Assembly (NCBI GenBank): GCA_944330115.1
Contig: CALVIN010000003.1
Span: 124,001-188,000, forward strand
DNA length: 64,000 bases
Direction: 5' to 3'
Source of the DNA: an uncultured Clostridia bacterium
Lineage (GTDB): Bacteria > Bacillota > Clostridia > Christensenellales > Borkfalkiaceae
A model generated the notes under the pieces. That model was given only the letters and a program-made list of their open reading frames with translations. It did not search any database and had not been told where the DNA came from. The position numbers and the translations under genes are program-made. Positions 24,726-33,180 of the stretch are shown piece by piece. The stretch's first letter is position 1; every line of letters begins with the position of its first letter.

Positions 24726-25928
24726 TCATTTTACTTTGCGCAAGAAGTCTGCAATGCGGTTCAGCCCCTCCACCATATCCTCCATCGAAAGAGCGTAAGA
24801 GAGGCGGATGCACTCGTCGTCGCCGAAGCATATGCCGGGGGTGAGGGCTACCTTTGCGTGGTCGAGCAGCATTTCGGTGAGGTCCATGCTGCCGCGTATC
24901 ACCTTGCCCTCGTAGCTCTTGCCGTAGAACTTGTCGCACAGCAGCATTACATAGAAGGCGCCCTCGGGCTTTACATAGTCGAGGCCGATGTCCTTTAAGC
25001 CGTCGAGTATCTCCATCATCTTATTGCGACGGGCGGCGAACGCCTTTACCATCTCCTCCATGGGCTTGATGGGGCCCTCGAGGGCGGCGAGCGTTGCATA
25101 CTGCGTCATGGTGTTGACGTTGGAGGTCGCGTGGCTCTGGAAGGAACCTATGGCCTTTGCTATCTCGGGCGAGGCGCCGAGGTAACCCAGCCTCCAGCCC
25201 GTCATGGCGTACGACTTGGATACGCCGTTTACCGTTATGGTGAGATCCATCATCTTGGGGGATACCGATGCGATTGAGAAGTGCTTTTCGCCGCCGTAGA
25301 TGAGCTTTTCGTATATCTCGTCGGCGAGCACGAGGATGTCGTGCTTTTCGCAGACTGCGGCTATTGCCCTTATCTCCTCCTCGGAATACACGGCGCCCGT
25401 GGGGTTGCCGGGGGTATTGAAGATGAGCATCTTGGTTTTGGGAGTTATAGCGGCCTCGAACTGCTCGGCCGACATCTTAAAGCCCGATTCGCGCGTGGTG
25501 GTCACATATACGGGCACGCCGCCGCAGCACTTCACCACCTCGGGATAGGTGAGCCAGTAGGGCGAGGGAATTATTACCTCGTCGCCGGGATCGATAGTTG
25601 CGAACACGGCGTTGAAAATGGAGTGCTTTGCGCCGTTGGAAATAACTATCTGAGAGGGCTGATATTCGAGGTTGTTATCGTCCTTGAACTTTTTGCATAC
25701 CGCCTTTTTGAGTGCGGGCAGGCCTGAAGCCGCCACATACTTGGTGTAGCCCTTATCGAGCGCGTCCTTAGCCGCCTGAATGATATGTGCGGGGGTGTTG
25801 AAATCGGGCTCGCCCACGCCGAAGGAGATGACGTTTTCACCTGCGGCCTTGAGCTCGGCAGCCCTCGCCGACATGGCGAGCGTCATCGAAGGGGCGATAT
25901 TTGCCACTCTTTGAGATAATTTTGACAT
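24726..25928 (-). CDS. Pyridoxal-phosphate aminotransferase, aspartate type
   Basis: 400 aa from the ATG at 25928, which follows AAAGGAAG by 6 bases; the frame to 25952 adds unsupported residues. It is a class I aminotransferase of the AspB type. The N-terminal SQRVANIAPSMTLAMSARAA is typical. GVGEPDFNTPAHI and NTPGNPTGAVYSEEEIRAIA are conserved blocks, the PLP lysine is in NGVSKSYAMTGWRLGYLG, and the carboxylate-binding Arg is in CIRLSYALS. It probably exchanges amino groups between aspartate and 2-oxoglutarate; other substrates are possible. It is monocistronic, with a strong promoter. Confidence 0.93.
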   Translation of the reverse strand: MSKLSQRVANIAPSMTLAMSARAAELKAAGENVISFGVGEPDFNTPAHIIQAAKDALDKGYTKYVAASGLPALKKAVCKKFKDDNNLEYQPSQIVISNGAKHSIFNAVFATIDPGDEVIIPSPYWLTYPEVVKCCGGVPVYVTTTRESGFKMSAEQFEAAITPKTKMLIFNTPGNPTGAVYSEEEIRAIAAVCEKHDILVLADEIYEKLIYGGEKHFSIASVSPKMMDLTITVNGVSKSYAMTGWRLGYLGASPEIAKAIGSFQSHATSNVNTMTQYATLAALEGPIKPMEEMVKAFAARRNKMMEILDGLKDIGLDYVKPEGAFYVMLLCDKFYGKSYEGKVIRGSMDLTEMLLDHAKVALTPGICFGDDECIRLSYALSMEDMVEGLNRIADFLRKVK

Positions 25929-26015
25929 TTGGCACTTCCTTTGCAAAAACACGCCGCGGCCCTTGCGGCTGCACGCAGAGTTTTTGACAATATAAAAAAT
26001 TTTTATTCATTTTTT

Positions 26016-26044
26016 ATTATACATAATTTGCCGCCGTTTGACAA
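26016..26044 (-). promoter_or_regulatory. Promoter of the aminotransferase gene
   Basis: Minus strand: TTGTCA, 17 bp, TATAAT, about 90 bp upstream of the start. The leader is AT-rich and shows no structure I can name. Confidence 0.7.
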
Positions 26045-26299
26045 ATGTTTAAAAGAAATTTATATACAGGCAATTATTTTGTAATTTACACAAACTTTTT
26101 TTGTTATTTTATAGAGCAAGGGAGCAAAACGAACACGATTTAAAGCGTGCAGCTATCCTCAAATACGGTGTCAAAGCCCTTGAACGTGCCACACAGCACG
26201 ACCTGCGTACTTTTCCTTGTCTTTTCGGCATCTTCACGCTTTAAATTGCCTTGCACCCGTAAAGGTCTTGTGCGGCGTGCGGTAAATAAACCGCCGCAC

Positions 26300-26395
26300 T
26301 CTCTCACCGCTCGCGCGCTTACATATGCGCTTTGCTTTGTCGCTCGGCACGCACAGCGGGTGTCCGCTGTGCTATGAAATGCCTTGCTCGTCCTT
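26300..26395 (+). repeat. GTGT-loop hairpin module, copy C2
   Basis: CACAGCGG-GTGT-CCGCTGTG with flanks CGCTCGGCACG and CTATGAAATGCC, matching C1, C5 and C6. Confidence 0.8.
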
Positions 26396-26654
26396 CAGGG
26401 GAGACAAGAGAGCAGCTTACGCCGCCCCCTTCGGGGAGACGAAGTGAAACCCCTCCGTCACGCTCCGTTATACTGCGCGTGCCACCTCCCCTCGAAGGGG
26501 AGGTGACGCGGACAAGCAAAGCGAGGCCGCGGCGAAGGGGTTATTCCAAACAAATAATCGTCGCAAGGTGGGGTCTCAAGCAATGTAAGGGAAACATTGC
26601 ATTCTGCCGTTTCCACGCTTTGCGCGGAACCTCGGCAGAGCAGCGCTTCGCTCG

Positions 26655-26745
26655 CGCGGTCACCGTTCGCACGGGACGTATGTGCTCACTCATCTCATTG
26701 CACACGAAAGGCGGGTGTCCGCCTTTCTATGAAATGTGCAATTCG
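26655..26745 (+). repeat. GTGT-loop hairpin module, copy C3 (variant stem)
   Basis: The stem is GAAAGGCGG / CCGCCTTTC, eight to nine bp, all paired, with GTGT loop and CTATGAAATG flank retained. The same variant recurs at 63.98 kb. Confidence 0.75.
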
Positions 26746-26746
26746 T

Positions 26747-26955
26747 CCCGCCGCAGCAGGCCTCAATTTGCGCATACCTGCGCATCTGCCGTTTCCCTTC
26801 GGGAGCCTCGGCAGGGCAGCGCTTCGCTCGCGCACCAAAGGGGGAATTGCCCCGATTATATAATATGAGAGCTCTTATAAATCGGGGCAAGGGGGAGCTG
26901 GCTCCCCCAAAATCACGAAAATTATTCGGCGACACCAGCCGAATAATTTTGTGAG
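26747..26955 (+). repeat. Multi-hairpin element, copy A5 with insert
   Basis: Hairpins 1-3 are intact (CCCCGATT pairing, GGGGGAGC / GCTCCCCC, ATTATTCGGC / GCCGAATAAT). Between the 5' part and hairpin 1 about 50 bp has been inserted, starting ATCTGCCGTTTCC and ending GCTCGCGCACC, matching a stretch near 1.66 kb. Confidence 0.8.
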
Positions 26956-26963
26956 TAAATTGT

Positions 26964-27000
26964 ATTGCCGCCCCCGCGCAAACAGCGCGGGGGCGGCAAT
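26964..27000. terminator. GC-rich hairpin after the feo operon
   Basis: ATTGCCGCCCCCGCGC with loop AAACA and exact complement. On the minus strand it follows the last feo gene by about 106 bp but has no T-run. Confidence 0.55.
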
Positions 27001-27105
27001 ACTAACGTAATATTTAGGAGTTTTTTGATGTACTGTATAAACTTATTTTTCCGCGCGTTGAGGGGTGCGACCACGCCCTTGCGCGCGGGTTTTTAAAAGC
27101 AGGGT

Positions 27106-27327
27106 TTATGCGCCCTTCCTTTCGTTTGTAGGCGCGGCGCTCTTTTGGGGAGCGTTCTTCGCCTGTTTTGCCTTTGACCGGCAGGCATTGCAATGCGGGC
27201 AGGCAGAGCAGCTTCCGCAGTCGCGGCCGACGCTCTCCCCCTTTACCTTTTTGCAGATGAGGTAGGCGAGCACGCCCACTACGGCAATGCCGACCACAAC
27301 GATCGTAACAATTTCAAAAGGTCCCAT
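27106..27327 (-). CDS. FeoB-associated Cys-rich membrane protein
   Basis: 73 aa: one N-terminal membrane helix (EIVTIVVVGIAVVGVLAYLI), then a Cys cluster CGSCSACPHCNAC and a basic tail. This is the FeoB-associated Cys-rich family that lies downstream of feoB in many Bacillota; it probably handles Fe2+ or keeps Cys reduced at the membrane. It is the last gene of the feo operon, about 100 bp after feoB. A small GCGGGGC hairpin at 27371-27390 lies between them and may reduce its expression. Confidence 0.9.
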   Translation of the reverse strand: MGPFEIVTIVVVGIAVVGVLAYLICKKVKGESVGRDCGSCSACPHCNACRSKAKQAKNAPQKSAAPTNERKGA

Positions 27328-27425
27328 ATATATTGCCTCTTTGCCCCTGTGCGGAGCCTTGTTTGAGAGCGGGGCTTTAATGCGCCCCGCGTCCTTGCCT
27401 ATTGCCTTATATTTTTACTATATTT

Positions 27426-29717
27426 TTATGCTCTCTTCTTTCTGCGGAGCGAGGGCAGCTTTATTTTGCCCCTGTTCCTTAAGATGACGATCGTGGCGAA
27501 TACCGCTGCGACTGCCAGCCAGATGAAGAGCGTCCACCACCAGCTGAGCACGGTGTAGCAAACTGCGCCCACTATGTAGCTGGTAACTATCCAGAAGAGC
27601 ACCGTCCACCTGAACTTGCCCTTGGGCAGTTCGGCCTTTGCCGTTGCGCAGGCTGCGAAGCAGGGAATGGTGGTCATGTTGAACATTATGAACGCGATGA
27701 GCGCGGGCCATGTGATGCCGGTGGCGTTTATCATTACCACGGCCTCCTCTACGCCCTCTTCGGTGCCCTCGAAGCCGGCAACGAGCATGGCTGCGAGCAC
27801 GGAGAAGGTGGCTATTACGTTCTCCTTTGCGATGAGGCCGGTGATTGCGGCGACTGCGAATACCCAGCCGTATTCATTGAGCTGCGAGCCGAAGCCGAGC
27901 GGCGTGAATATGGGCTGAAGCAGCTGGCCTATGGAGGCTAGTATCGACGACTGCATGCTGTCGGCGCCGATGAACGTCCAGTTCCAGGTGAAGGACTGGA
28001 GGAACCAGATGAGCACGGTGGAAGCGAAGATTATGGTGAACGCCTTTTTAACGAAGTGCTTTGTTTTATCCCACAGGTGCAGCATGAGGTTTCTCAGGCC
28101 GGGCACATGGTATGCGGGCAGCTCCATTATGAAGGGAGGCGTTTCGCCGCGCATCGTGGTGGAGCGCATTATTATTACAGAAACTATCGCCGTGATTATG
28201 CCCAGAAGGTACATTGCATAGGTTATGAGGTCGACGTTGTCGAAGCCCCAAACCCTGCATATGCCGCCCGCAATGGCGGTGAGTATGGGCAGCTTTGCGC
28301 CGCAGCTGAAGAAGGGTATTACCCTTATCGTTGCCGTGCGCTCCTTCTCGTCGGCGAGGGTACGGGTGTTTATCATTGCGGGAAGGGAGCAGCCGAAGCC
28401 CATTATCATGGGCATGAACGCCCTGCCCGAAAGGCCGAAGCGGCGGAAGATCCTGTCGAGAATGAAGGCGACGCGCGCCATGTAGCCCGTATCTTCGAGT
28501 ATGGAGAAGAACAGGAAGAGTGTGAGTATCTGGGGAAGGAAGCCGAGCACCGCGGTGATACCGCCGACGATACCGTCGTTGATGAGGCTTGCCGCCCAGT
28601 CGGCAGCGCCCGCAGCTTCAACGCCGAGGCCTATGCCGTAGGTTATGTAATTCAATACAAGGTTGAGTATATTTGTGAGTATTACGCCCGGCGAGAACAC
28701 CGCTCCGTCATAGAAACAAGCGAGCAGCGCCACGCCGAAGTTTGAATAAATTTCGGAATCGCCGAGGGTGGCGCCCCAGCCGAGGTCGTCCATGGTGGGC
28801 AGGGGGCTGCCGGCGGCCGAAGCTATGGCGTTTATATAGAAGAGGTCCTCCGAGAAGGTGAGGTGGAACACGAAGAAGAGTATTACTATGAATATGGGAA
28901 TACTCCATACCTTATGCGTGAGGATCCTGTCGGCCTTGTCGGACTTGGTGAGGACGGGCTTTGCCGCCTTCTTTTTTGCCGTGGAGAAGTTGGCGGAGAT
29001 GTATTTATACCTCTCGTCGGCGATGACCGCCTCGAGGTCCTTGCCATACTTTTCCTGCACGCCCGCGAGTATGCTCTTCGCCTCCTTCGAGGCCGTTTCG
29101 AGCTCGTCGCCCTCGAGGAGCTTCACCGCGTGGAACACGGGGGAGGTCGCCTCTCTGTCTTCGAAGTACTTTTCGGCCTCGCCTATGGGGCCTGCAAGCG
29201 CCGAACGGAGCACCGTTTCGCCCTTTCTCTTTGCGGGCATTGCTATGGCGCGCTCCATCAGCTCTTTTATGCCCGTCTCTTTGAGCGCCGAGATGGGCAC
29301 AACGGGCACGCCTATGCGCTTTTCGAGCGTGGGCGCGTCTATCGCGTCGCCCTGCTTATCGACGGCGTCCATCATGTTGAGCGCCACGATTACGGGTACG
29401 TCCATTTCAAGCAGCTGCGTGGTGAGGTATAAGTTGCGCTCTAAGTTGGTTGCGTCGACGATGTTTATTATGCCGTCGGGGTGTTCGTCCAATATGAAGT
29501 TGCGCGCTATCACCTCTTCGGGGGTGTAGGGCGAGAGCGAATATATGCCGGGGAGGTCGACTATTTCGACGTGCTCCTTGCCGCCCTTGTATACGCCTTC
29601 GCGCTTATCCACCGTTACGCCCGGCCAGTTGCCGACGTGCGCGGTGGAACCGGTGAGCGCGTTGAACAGCGTCGTCTTGCCGCTGTTGGGGTTGCCTGCC
29701 AATGCGAATGTTCTCAT
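27426..29717 (-). CDS. feoB: Ferrous iron transport protein B
   Basis: 763 aa. This membrane GTPase imports Fe2+. The N-terminal G domain has G1 GNPNSGKTTLFNALTG, G3 DLPG in VDLPGIYSLSP, and G4 NMMD. It is followed by a linker and about eight or more membrane helices, with two gate regions. It is preceded by two feoA genes and followed by the Cys-rich membrane protein. Its ATG overlaps the end of the nearer feoA by 4 bp (ATGA), so the two are translationally coupled. Confidence 0.97.
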   Translation of the reverse strand: MRTFALAGNPNSGKTTLFNALTGSTAHVGNWPGVTVDKREGVYKGGKEHVEIVDLPGIYSLSPYTPEEVIARNFILDEHPDGIINIVDATNLERNLYLTTQLLEMDVPVIVALNMMDAVDKQGDAIDAPTLEKRIGVPVVPISALKETGIKELMERAIAMPAKRKGETVLRSALAGPIGEAEKYFEDREATSPVFHAVKLLEGDELETASKEAKSILAGVQEKYGKDLEAVIADERYKYISANFSTAKKKAAKPVLTKSDKADRILTHKVWSIPIFIVILFFVFHLTFSEDLFYINAIASAAGSPLPTMDDLGWGATLGDSEIYSNFGVALLACFYDGAVFSPGVILTNILNLVLNYITYGIGLGVEAAGAADWAASLINDGIVGGITAVLGFLPQILTLFLFFSILEDTGYMARVAFILDRIFRRFGLSGRAFMPMIMGFGCSLPAMINTRTLADEKERTATIRVIPFFSCGAKLPILTAIAGGICRVWGFDNVDLITYAMYLLGIITAIVSVIIMRSTTMRGETPPFIMELPAYHVPGLRNLMLHLWDKTKHFVKKAFTIIFASTVLIWFLQSFTWNWTFIGADSMQSSILASIGQLLQPIFTPLGFGSQLNEYGWVFAVAAITGLIAKENVIATFSVLAAMLVAGFEGTEEGVEEAVVMINATGITWPALIAFIMFNMTTIPCFAACATAKAELPKGKFRWTVLFWIVTSYIVGAVCYTVLSWWWTLFIWLAVAAVFATIVILRNRGKIKLPSLRRKKRA

Positions 29718-29947
29718 TTTACCGCCTCCATTTCAACACACTCTGCCTCCGCCTTTCTCAGCGTGAGCTGATAGCCGCGGATAGTAACTTCGAGCGGGTC
29801 GCCGAGGGGAGCCTTTTTTACGAGCGTCACATCCGCGCCGGGCGTGACACCCATATCGAACAGCCTCCTTCTGACCCTGCCTTCGCCGGAAACGGAAACT
29901 ATGCGTCCCTTTTCGCCGACGGCAAAATTACAAAGTAGTTTGCCCAT
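29714..29947 (-). CDS. feoA: FeoA domain protein (feoB-proximal)
   Basis: 77 aa from the ATG at 29947, preceded by GAAGGAG. This SH3-like protein is thought to interact with FeoB in ferrous iron uptake. The middle LFDMGVTPGADVTLVKKAP carries the family's L-x-x-M-G-(hydrophobic)-x-P-G-A signature. It overlaps feoB by 4 bp. A second feoA gene lies upstream. Confidence 0.93.
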   Translation of the reverse strand: MGKLLCNFAVGEKGRIVSVSGEGRVRRRLFDMGVTPGADVTLVKKAPLGDPLEVTIRGYQLTLRKAEAECVEMEAVK

Positions 29948-30081
29948 AAAAATCTCCTTCAAAAATTCACATAAAATATCCCGCTTTTGCAGATGAAATA
30001 TCCTGCGCCTTTGCGGAATATTTATTGCCGAATGTAAGTGCGGCGCGCCGTGCGCCGTATTTTATGCGGCCGCGCGCCCCT

Positions 30082-30303
30082 TTATGCGGCTATCGCCACG
30101 GTAATGCGCGAGGCAAGGCCCCTATCCAGGCACAGCCTGCCCTCTTTTACGAGCAGTATGACGTTGCCGCCGTCCGACGAGAGCACCGTTATGCGCGCGC
30201 CCGCCGTTATGCCGAGTTCGTTTAGGTGCTTTACCACCTTTTCGTCGGCGCTTATTCTTTTTACCTCCACCGCCACGTTGAGCGGCGCTATCGAGAGAGG
30301 CAT
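30082..30303 (-). CDS. feoA: FeoA domain protein (promoter-proximal)
   Basis: 73 aa. It has the same SH3-like fold as the other FeoA (HLNELGITAGARITVLSSDG) but shares little sequence with it. It is the first gene of the feo operon, with AAGGAG about 10 bases upstream. A leader of about 150 nt separates it from the promoter. Two divergent FeoAs in one operon are common in Clostridia; they may bind different FeoB faces, though that is not established. Confidence 0.9.
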   Translation of the reverse strand: MPLSIAPLNVAVEVKRISADEKVVKHLNELGITAGARITVLSSDGGNVILLVKEGRLCLDRGLASRITVAIAA

Positions 30304-30438
30304 ATATGTAAAAACTCCTTATTTGTATGCGCTTATCCGCGCACCTTACGTGTTTATCGCTCTGTAGCGCATGCCCGATTTCCGTATCGCCTGCGCAAAA
30401 ACATGGCGCAACGCGTGCGCCGTGCGGACAAATAAATT

Positions 30439-30510
30439 AACTACGGTTCATTAACAAAAATTATTATAGTAACCGCGGTTATCTTTGTCAACTAAAAATA
30501 AACCATAGCT
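30439..30510. promoter_or_regulatory. Three operator-like sites at the feo promoter
   Basis: AACTACGGTT (30439-30448), the perfect palindrome AACCGCGGTT (30471-30480, extendable to 12 bp) and AACCATAGCT (30501-30510) are spaced 32 and 30 bp apart, about three helical turns. The middle site sits between -35 and -10. They are plausible binding sites for the divergent DtxR/MntR-type regulator. Confidence 0.55.
30463..30491 (-). promoter_or_regulatory. Promoter of the feo operon
   Basis: Minus strand TTGACA, 17 bp, TATAAT: a perfect consensus. The AACCGCGGTT palindrome fills its spacer, so a bound repressor would block RNA polymerase. Confidence 0.85.
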
Positions 30511-30587
30511 AATAATTTTTTTAAATTTTTTTAAAAGCGCGGTGAAAACGCCTGCCGCCCAACCCCGCCGTTTCAGATTTCCCCGTA

Positions 30588-30616
30588 TTGACAGCGCGGC
30601 GAAACCGTGATATAAT
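30588..30616 (+). promoter_or_regulatory. Promoter of the metalloregulator gene
   Basis: TTGACA, 17 bp, TATAAT: a perfect consensus, giving a leader of about 95 nt. It lies about 100 bp from the feo promoter. Confidence 0.85.
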
Positions 30617-30716
30617 ATACATCAGTTAATATGCGTGCGCGGGGAAATACAGCCGGCGCAACGCAAATATCATACGGGCGGCGCAGCAAGCGCAGTCGCC
30701 GCACAGCGGAGGGGAC

Positions 30717-31091
30717 ATGAAACACAACCAGTCGAGCGAAGATTATTTAGAGACCATTCTCCTTCTTTCGGGCAAACAGGAGGCCGTGCACCGCATAGAC
30801 GTGGCGCGCGCGGTGGGCGTATCGCAGCCCGCCGTTCAGAAGGCGATAAAAATTCTGATAGCGCAGGGGTACGTCGTCACCGACGGCATGCACATCCACC
30901 TCACCGAGAGCGGCAAGGAATACGCCTGCTCGGTGTATGAGCGCCACTGCACCATACGCACCTTTTTAAAGCTGTTCGGCGTATCCGACGAGACGGCCGA
31001 CGCCGACGCCTGCGAAATGGAGCACATAATCTCGCCCGAAACGTATGAGATGATGCAGCGCTACATCGCCGAAAACTGCAAAAAGCAGTGA
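30717..31091 (+). CDS. DtxR/MntR-family metal-dependent repressor
   Basis: 124 aa, MntR-sized. The N-terminal winged helix-turn-helix includes VSQPAVQKAIKIL. The MntR metal ligands line up: Asp9, Glu12, His77, Glu102 and His103, with Cys99/Glu100 near the Glu99 position. This suggests a metal-loaded repressor. It is divergent from the feo operon, with both promoters in 250 bp, so it probably represses iron uptake when Fe2+ is plentiful; whether the ligand is Fe2+ or Mn2+ cannot be read from sequence. GGAGGGG precedes the start. Confidence 0.9.
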   Translation: MKHNQSSEDYLETILLLSGKQEAVHRIDVARAVGVSQPAVQKAIKILIAQGYVVTDGMHIHLTESGKEYACSVYERHCTIRTFLKLFGVSDETADADACEMEHIISPETYEMMQRYIAENCKKQ

Positions 31092-31339
31092 GCATGTATT
31101 TAAAAAGCGCCGAAGGCAGTCTGCGGTGTTTTGCCGCGCAAGAGCTGTACGCGGGCGCATGCAAGGCATTTTTTTGCGGCTCAAATTAAATGCAATTTAA
31201 TTTAAATAAATAATTTATTTTTAATTTATTTTTTATTTGAATATTTAATTTATTTTTTTGCTTCATTTTCGGCGCTAATATTTTTGGGCAGCTGCAAACC
31301 AGATAAATATTGCAAATATAAATAATGTTGTAAATAAAA

Positions 31340-31376
31340 GCCCCCGCCGCGCGGCAAAATGCCGCGCGGCGGGGGC
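31340..31376 (-). terminator. Strong terminator-like hairpin after prfA
   Basis: A 17-bp stem GCCCCCGCCGCGCGGCA with an AAA/TTT loop. On the minus strand it is followed by TTTTATTT. It lies 370 bp beyond prfA with element A6 in between. Confidence 0.75.
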
Positions 31377-31464
31377 CATAATATTATATGAATTTTTATT
31401 GAATAAGAGGTGAGGGGACATTTACAGAGCGTTCATGCAAGTTAATGAAACCCCTCATTTAATT

Positions 31465-31525
31465 CCTCCCCTCGAAGGGGAGGTACCAATGCGGCAAAAA
31501 AAATACCTCCCCTCAAAGGGGAGGT
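31465..31525. repeat. Pair of GGGGAGG palindromes
   Basis: CCTCCCCT-CGA-AGGGGAGG (31465-31483) and ACCTCCCCT-CAA-AGGGGAGGT (31505-31525). The two arms are one of the most widespread words in the window; single copies occur at 33045, 40501 and 63827, with variants elsewhere. Confidence 0.8.
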
Positions 31526-31560
31526 AAGCCGAAGGCGAGAGGGGTATCCCAAAACAAATC

Positions 31561-31742
31561 ACGTTTCAAGCAGGGTTCCCCTGCGCCGAAAGACCCTATT
31601 TGCTGCGGTCAGCAGGCTCACCAAAGGGGGAATTGCCGCAACTATATATTATGAGAGCATTTTAAGGTTGCGGCAAGGGGGAGCTGGCTCCCCAAAACTC
31701 ACGGAAATTGTTCGGCGGCACCAGCCGAACAATTTCGTGAAC
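31561..31742 (+). repeat. Multi-hairpin element, copy A6 (different hairpin 1)
   Basis: Hairpin 1 is TTGCCGCAAC / GTTGCGGCAA rather than TTGCCCCGATT / AATCGGGGCAA, yet perfectly paired; the loop keeps ATTATGAGAGC. Hairpins 2 and 3 match A1. It ends 2 bp from the prfA stop codon. Confidence 0.88.
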
Positions 31743-31744
31743 TC

Positions 31745-32812
31745 TTACCCCGCCAGCTGATTTTCGCGCTCGGCGACGGTGAGCGCCTCTACCATCTCGT
31801 CGATGTCGCCCTGCATGAAGGTATCGATAGAATAGAGCGAGAGGCCGATGCGGTGATCGGTCACCCTGCCCTGCGGGAAGTTGTAGGTGCGTATGCGCTC
31901 GCTGCGGTCGCCCGTGCCTACGAGGCTCTTGCGGCGGCTGTCGTACTCGCTCCTGTTCTGCGAGCTGTAATAGTCGTAGAGGCGCGAGCGGAGCACCTTG
32001 AACGCCTTATCCTTGTTTTTGAGCTGGCTGCGCTCGTCCTGGCAGGTGACGACTATGCCCGTGGGGAAGTGCGTAATTCTTATGGCCGTCTCGGTCTTGT
32101 TTACCTTCTGCCCGCCCGCGCCGGAGGAGCGGTATACGTCTACCCTTATGTCCTCGTCGCGTATCTCCACGTCGACGTCCTCGGCCTCGGGAAGTACGGC
32201 CACGGTGGCCGTTGAAGTGTGCACGCGCCCCTGCGACTCCGTTTCGGGCACGCGCTGCACGCGGTGCACGCCGCTTTCAAATTTTAAAAGCTTGTATGCC
32301 CCCCTGCCGCTGACGTTGAACACTACCTCCTTTATGCCGCCCAGCTCGGTCTCGTTTATGTCGACGACCTCCGTCTTTAAGCGGTGCCTTTCGCAGTAGC
32401 CGAGGTACATGCGGTAGAGTTCGGCAGCAAACAGGGCGGCCTCGTCGCCGCCGGCGCCGCCGCGTATCTCCACTATGCAGTTCTTTTCGTCGTTCTTGTC
32501 CTTGGGTAGGAGCAGCACCTTCAGCTCGCCCTCTATCTCCGAGAGCTGCTTCTTTAACGACTGCTCCTCTTCGGAGAGAAGTATCTTCATCTCGGGGTCG
32601 CTCTCCGTTTTGAGCGCCTCGGTAGTCTGCGAGAGCCTGCGGTCACACTCGCGGTATTCGCCGTATTTTTGCGCCATTTCGGCAATTTCGGACTGCTCCT
32701 TGGCGAGCGCCGTCCACTTGGCACTGTCGGCAATTATGTCGGGGTCGGCCATCTTTTCAGACAGCGACTGATATTTATTATAAATTTCGTTGAGCTTATC
32801 TAAAAAAACCAT
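31745..32812 (-). CDS. prfA: Peptide chain release factor 1
   Basis: 355 aa from the ATG at 32812 (GGAG 8 bases upstream). It recognises UAA and UAG stop codons and releases the peptide through its GGQ motif, seen in SSGAGGQKVNKTETAIRITH. The codon-reading domain follows an N-terminal helical domain. It lies in the usual rpmE / prmC / prfA cluster; PrmC methylates the GGQ Gln. Both ends are bordered closely by multi-hairpin elements, one ending next to its ribosome binding site. Confidence 0.97.
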   Translation of the reverse strand: MVFLDKLNEIYNKYQSLSEKMADPDIIADSAKWTALAKEQSEIAEMAQKYGEYRECDRRLSQTTEALKTESDPEMKILLSEEEQSLKKQLSEIEGELKVLLLPKDKNDEKNCIVEIRGGAGGDEAALFAAELYRMYLGYCERHRLKTEVVDINETELGGIKEVVFNVSGRGAYKLLKFESGVHRVQRVPETESQGRVHTSTATVAVLPEAEDVDVEIRDEDIRVDVYRSSGAGGQKVNKTETAIRITHFPTGIVVTCQDERSQLKNKDKAFKVLRSRLYDYYSSQNRSEYDSRRKSLVGTGDRSERIRTYNFPQGRVTDHRIGLSLYSIDTFMQGDIDEMVEALTVAERENQLAG

Positions 32813-32825
32813 ACATAACTCCGTG

Positions 32826-33003
32826 TTCACGAAATTCTTCGGCTGGTGACGCCGAATAATTTCCGTGAGTTCTGGGGAGCCAGCTCCCCCTTGCCCCGAT
32901 TTTAGGGGCTCTCATATCATATAATCGGGGCAATTCCCCCTTTGGTGAGCCTGCTGCCGCAGCAAATAGGGTCTTTCTGCGCAGGGAAACCCTGCTTGAA
33001 ACG
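32826..33003 (-). repeat. Multi-hairpin element, copy A7
   Basis: A complete copy in the minus orientation. Its 3' end (GTGAAC) borders ACGGAG, the ribosome binding site of prfA, so hairpin 3 lies at the prfA initiation region. Confidence 0.88.
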
Positions 33004-33180
33004 TTTATTTATTTAGGAATAACCCCTCCGCCGCCTACGGCGGCACCTCCCCTCAAAGGGGAGGTATATCTATTTTCAAAGGATAGGTGACAAACAAAAA
33101 ATGCGGCGGCGCGGCTTTGCCGCGCCGCCGCGCCAATACTGAGATATCCCCCTGTTTATACATCGCTACGCTCAAAAAAA

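Larger units (their letters stand above)
26045..27105. other. About 1-kb gap with repeat modules
   Basis: No gene supported. From left: an unexplained stretch, GTGT module C2, a GGGGAGG palindrome at 26484-26505, variant GTGT module C3, element A5 with an insert, and a GC-rich hairpin (26964-27000). A 22-codon frame with GGAG at 27028-27096 is noted in the findings. Confidence 0.75.
31092..31560. other. Gap with AT-rich block, terminator and repeats
   Basis: No gene. An AT-rich block (31185-31265) is followed by a strong hairpin (31340-31376) and by GGGGAGG palindromes. Confidence 0.7.
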
